DNA of 8,641 bases, taken from contig JANYBA010000211.1 of assembly GCA_025360985.1 (NCBI GenBank), forward strand, positions 1 to 8,641, given 5' to 3'. The stretch is from Gammaproteobacteria bacterium. GTDB taxonomy: Bacteria; Pseudomonadota; Gammaproteobacteria; Xanthomonadales; Xanthomonadaceae. How positions within the stretch are numbered: position 1 is the stretch's first letter; each line of letters begins with the position of its first letter. Below are positions 6,276 to 8,641 of this stretch, piece after piece. The translations under genes were made by a program, and so were the position numbers. The notes beneath the pieces were generated by a model. It ran no database searches and was not told the origin of the DNA. It saw only the letters and a program-made list of their open reading frames with translations.

Positions 6276-7450
6276 GCGCTGGCCCGGGCCTTCAATGCCG
6301 CGACGGCCGGCAGTTCCTTGCCTTCGCAGAATTCCAGGAAGGCGCCGCCGCCGGTGGAGATGTAGCTGATGCCCGACTCTACGCCGTATTTGTCCACCGC
6401 CGCCAGCGTGTCGCCGCCGCCGGCGATCGAAAACGCGTCGGAAGCGGCGATCGCCTTGGCCAGGGTCTCGGTGCCCTTGCCGAAGGCGTCGAATTCGAAC
6501 ACGCCGACCGGCCCGTTCCAGATCACGCTGCCGGCCTTGGCGATGATCGCCGCGTAGCGCGCGCTGGTGTCCGGGCCGATGTCGAGGATCATGTCGGAGG
6601 CTTCGACCTCGGCGACCGGCTTGATCGTCGCCGGCGCGTCGGCGGCGAAGGCCGGCGCCACCACGACATCGGAAGGAATGGGAATGTCGGCGCCGCGCGC
6701 CTTGGCGTCGGCCATGATCTTGCGTGCCGTGTCGAGCAGGTCGGCTTCGCACAGCGATTTCCCGACGGCGAAACCCATCGCGGCGATGAAGGTGTTGGCG
6801 ATGCCGCCGCCGACGATGAGTTGGTCGACCTTGCCGACCAGGTTGCCGAGCAGTTCCAGCTTGGTCGAGACCTTGGATCCGGCGACGATCGCCACCAGCG
6901 GCCGCGCCGGTTTTTCCAGCGCCTTGGCCAGGGCATCGAGTTCGGCCATGAGCAGCGGGCCACCGCAGGCAATCCTGGCGAAACGGATGGCGCCGTGGGT
7001 CGAGGCCTGGGCCCGGTGCGCCGTACCGAACGCATCCATGACGAAGACATCGCAGAGCGCCGCGTATTTCTTCGAGAGCGTCTCGTCGTCCTTGCCCTCG
7101 CCGATGTTCATGCGGCAATTTTCCAGCAGCACCAGCTGGCCGGGCGCCACGGCGACGCCGTCGATCCAGTCGCGCAGCAGCGGCACCTCCCGACCCAGCA
7201 GTTCGGACAGCCGCCTGGCCACCGGCGCCAACGAATCCTCGGCCTTCCACACGCCTTCCTTGGGCCGCCCCAGGTGCGAGGTCACCATCACCGCCGCGCC
7301 CTTGGCCAGGGCCAGCCGGATCGTCGGCAGGGCCGCGTTGATCCGCTGCTCCGACGTGATCCGGCCATCTTTCACGGGCACGTTCAGGTCTTCGCGGATC
7401 AGCACGCGCTTGCCGACCAGGTCGAGGTCGGCCATGCGGAGGATGGACAT
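6272..7450 (-). CDS. pgk: phosphoglycerate kinase
   Basis: Moves phosphate from 1,3-bisphosphoglycerate to ADP, giving 3-phosphoglycerate and ATP; monomeric cytoplasmic enzyme. 392 residues, normal bacterial length. Two Rossmann-type domains. Substrate side: signature [12 protein letters not shown] (14-25), [12 protein letters not shown] (33-44), SHLGRP (58-63), NCRMNIGE (111-118), DAFGTAHR (139-146). Nucleotide side: [12 protein letters not shown] (190-201), GGGIANTF (214-221), NGPVGVFE (312-319) and the two glycine runs AGGGDT (343-348) and STGGGAFLE (365-373). The start at 7450 ([16 protein letters not shown]) aligns with E. coli Pgk (MSVIKMTDLDLAGKRV) and has a GGAG ribosome site, so the second Met at residue 6 is rejected. 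It is first in the minus-strand glycolytic cluster, overlaps pyk by ATGA, and diverges from hemN. Confidence 0.97.
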   Translation of the reverse strand: MSILRMADLDLVGKRVLIREDLNVPVKDGRITSEQRINAALPTIRLALAKGAAVMVTSHLGRPKEGVWKAEDSLAPVARRLSELLGREVPLLRDWIDGVAVAPGQLVLLENCRMNIGEGKDDETLSKKYAALCDVFVMDAFGTAHRAQASTHGAIRFARIACGGPLLMAELDALAKALEKPARPLVAIVAGSKVSTKLELLGNLVGKVDQLIVGGGIANTFIAAMGFAVGKSLCEADLLDTARKIMADAKARGADIPIPSDVVVAPAFAADAPATIKPVAEVEASDMILDIGPDTSARYAAIIAKAGSVIWNGPVGVFEFDAFGKGTETLAKAIAASDAFSIAGGGDTLAAVDKYGVESGISYISTGGGAFLEFCEGKELPAVAALKARASA

Positions 7451-7457
7451 GGGGCAG

Positions 7458-7461
7458 CTCC
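7458..7461 (-). promoter_or_regulatory. Shine-Dalgarno of pgk
   Basis: GGAG on the minus strand, 7 bases before ATG 7450. It decides between that ATG and the one five codons later, which has no such site. It is the clearest ribosome site in the window. Confidence 0.75.
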
Positions 7462-7482
7462 GGGGTGTTCGGGAAAGGCGTC

Positions 7483-7512
7483 ATTGTCCCCCGCCGGACC
7501 CCGGCGCTTCAA
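7483..7512 (-). promoter_or_regulatory. candidate promoter of pgk-pyk cluster
   Basis: On the minus strand, -35 TTGAAG (7512 to 7507) and -10 GACAAT (7488 to 7483), each matching 4 of 6 consensus bases, 18-base spacer. A start near 7476 leaves a leader of about 26 bases with a proper ribosome site. The match is moderate; the true promoter could lie elsewhere in this 124-base gap. Confidence 0.45.
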
Positions 7513-7525
7513 ACGCCGCGGCGAC

Positions 7526-7539
7526 TTGACCAGCGTCAA
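7526..7539. promoter_or_regulatory. FNR/Anr-type binding site between pgk and hemN
   Basis: TTGAC-CAGC-GTCAA, a perfect dyad one base per half away from the FNR consensus TTGAT-N4-ATCAA and like many Anr boxes. FNR/Anr control of hemN under low oxygen is established in Pseudomonas and enteric bacteria. The centre at 7532.5 would be -41.5 (class II activation) for a start at 7574, right at the hemN ATG. Confidence 0.75.
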
Positions 7540-7561
7540 GGTCGGCCCGGATGGGCGCGGC

Positions 7562-7567
7562 TAGTCT
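7562..7567 (+). promoter_or_regulatory. candidate -10 of hemN
   Basis: TAGTCT keeps the T, A and final T of TATAAT and sits 22 bases after the FNR-type dyad, the spacing expected for a class II activated promoter that needs no -35. It puts the transcription start at about A7572-A7575, so little or no leader precedes the hemN ATG. Confidence 0.45.
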
Positions 7568-7574
7568 GCCGACC

Positions 7575-8641
7575 ATGACCGCCATTCCGCCCTTCGACGC
7601 CGAGCTGCTGCGTCGCTACGACCGTCCCGGCCCGCGCTATACGTCCTACCCGACCGCGCCGCAGTTCAGCCCGAAGTTCGGCGAAGCCAAATTCGTGGAG
7701 GCGGTGCGCACCAGCAATGGCGACCCGATCCCGCGCCGGCTGTCGCTGTACGCGCACGTGCCGTTTTGCTTCAGCCCCTGCTTCTACTGCGGCTGCAACC
7801 GCGTCATCACCCGCGACCACACACGCGCCGAAACCTACCTGCTGCGCCTGGTCCGGGAAGTGGCGATGGTCGCGCCGCTGTTCGACCGCGACCGCGACGT
7901 GATCCAGTTGCACCTGGGCGGCGGCACGCCGAATTTCCTCAGCGCCGCGCAGTTGGGCGAGCTGATGGAGAGCCTGAGCCGGCATTTCCATTTCAGTACT
8001 TCCCGCAGCCGCGACTTCTCGATCGAACTCGACCCGCGCTGCGTCAACGCCGGCGACATCGAGGCGCTGGCTTTCATGGGTTTCAACCGCGCCAGCCTTG
8101 GCGTCCAGGACTTCGATCCGGCGGTGCAGCAGGCGGTGAACCGCGTGCAGTCGGTGGCGGAAACTCTGGCCGTGATCGAGGCCTGCCGCCGCTTCGGCTT
8201 CCGCTCGGTCAACGTCGACCTGATCTATGGCCTGCCCGGACAGAATCGCGAAGGCTTCGGGCGCACCCTGGACACCGTGATCGCGGCGCGCCCGGACCGC
8301 CTGGCGATCTACGGCTACGCGCACTTGCCGCAGATGTTCCGCGCCCAGCGCCAGATCGACGAAGCCCTGTTGCCCAGCCCCGAGGACAAGTTCGGCCTGC
8401 TGCAACTGGCGATCGAAAAACTTTCTGGCGCCGGCTATCGCTACATCGGCATGGACCACTTCGCCCTGCCCGGCGACGAACTCTCGCTGGCGCAGGAGAA
8501 CGGCAGCGTGCACCGCAATTTCATGGGCTACACCACCCACGCCGAATCCGACCTGGTTGGCCTGGGCGTGAGTTCGATCAGCCATATCGGCGACACCTAC
8601 AGCCAGAATCCGCGCGACCTGCCGAACTGGGAAATGGCCAT
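7575..8641 (+). CDS. hemN: oxygen-independent coproporphyrinogen III oxidase (3' end cut off)
   Basis: Radical SAM enzyme that decarboxylates two propionates of coproporphyrinogen III to give protoporphyrinogen IX in haem synthesis without oxygen; cytoplasmic, with a 4Fe-4S cluster. 355 full codons are visible, of about 455 in the family. The N-terminus has RYTSYPTAPQF (21-31), typical of true HemN. The cluster motif is HVPFCFSPCFYCGCNRV (61-77) with Cys65, Cys69, Cys72, and the extra Cys74 that separates HemN from HemW-like relatives. SAM-binding GGGTP is at 115-119, IELDPR at 150-155, NVDLIYGLPGQ at 213-223, and RYIGMDHFALP at 289-299. The C-terminal HemN domain begins before the edge. No Shine-Dalgarno precedes the ATG, and the nearest downstream Met is about residue 98, so this start is firm. 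An FNR/Anr-type site 35 bases upstream suggests induction at low oxygen. Confidence 0.96.
   Translation, partial: MTAIPPFDAELLRRYDRPGPRYTSYPTAPQFSPKFGEAKFVEAVRTSNGDPIPRRLSLYAHVPFCFSPCFYCGCNRVITRDHTRAETYLLRLVREVAMVAPLFDRDRDVIQLHLGGGTPNFLSAAQLGELMESLSRHFHFSTSRSRDFSIELDPRCVNAGDIEALAFMGFNRASLGVQDFDPAVQQAVNRVQSVAETLAVIEACRRFGFRSVNVDLIYGLPGQNREGFGRTLDTVIAARPDRLAIYGYAHLPQMFRAQRQIDEALLPSPEDKFGLLQLAIEKLSGAGYRYIGMDHFALPGDELSLAQENGSVHRNFMGYTTHAESDLVGLGVSSISHIGDTYSQNPRDLPNWEMA

Noticed and set aside
4713..6365. Long plus-strand open frame of 550 codons opposite pyk
   Set aside because: Antisense shadow of a clear pyruvate kinase in GC-rich DNA; its translation is low-complexity, rich in His/Gln/Arg/Asp/Ala, with no family motif.
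6276..7484. 403-codon upstream extension of the pyk frame, suggesting a fusion protein
   Set aside because: The extra part is the out-of-frame reading of pgk. Homology to pyruvate kinase starts at the ATG that overlaps the pgk stop.
7536..8585. Minus-strand open frame of 349 codons opposite hemN
   Set aside because: Shadow of hemN; no motif, and it would run through the FNR-type site and the promoter region.
1..8641. Search by eye for insertion sequences, tRNA or rRNA genes, CRISPR repeats or defence and secondary-metabolite genes
   Set aside because: No transposase, tRNA-like fold, regular repeat array or such gene family was visible; all space is taken by the seven genes and their short control regions.

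Overview
This is a GC-rich, gene-dense piece of bacterial chromosome with no mobile elements, RNA genes or CRISPR arrays that I can see. Seven genes fill almost all of it and no gap exceeds about 125 bases. The protein families, the high GC content and the gene order (emrRAB-type efflux operon, class I aldolase, pyk, pgk, then a divergent hemN) point to a gammaproteobacterium, most likely the Xanthomonadales (Lysobacter/Xanthomonas relatives). The phylum is inferred from protein similarity and the genus cannot be fixed.

Region 1 (1-3117, minus strand) is a drug-efflux operon: a MarR-family repressor (emrR/mprA-like), an EmrA-type periplasmic adaptor and an EmrB-type 14-helix MFS pump that runs off the left edge just short of its C-terminus. 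The marR and emrA genes overlap by ATGA and emrB follows 12 bases later. The marR promoter has a near-perfect palindrome lying between and over its -35 and -10 boxes, a textbook layout for autorepression. Its perfect -10 sits one base from the first possible ATG, so translation probably starts at the second ATG on an almost leaderless mRNA.

Region 2 (3122-7512, minus strand) is a glycolytic cluster transcribed pgk, pyk, a small DUF2007-type gene, then fba. pgk and pyk overlap by ATGA, the small gene follows pyk after 24 bases, and fba has its own probable -10 and ends at a strong rho-independent terminator. The three enzymes are a phosphoglycerate kinase, a pyruvate kinase with the residues of K+-independent enzymes, and a Schiff-base (class I) aldolase. 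A 9-bp inverted repeat brackets the small unknown gene.

Region 3 (7526-8641, plus strand) is hemN, oxygen-independent coproporphyrinogen III oxidase, cut by the right edge. A perfect FNR/Anr-type dyad sits where a class II activated promoter would start transcription at or within a few bases of the hemN ATG, and no Shine-Dalgarno is visible, so hemN may also be leaderless. The same intergenic region carries the probable pgk promoter, so the oxygen-responsive site lies between haem synthesis and glycolysis.

I see no previously undescribed multi-gene system here. The items worth a second look are the promoter layouts, the DUF2007 gene within a glycolytic operon, and the repeats around it.
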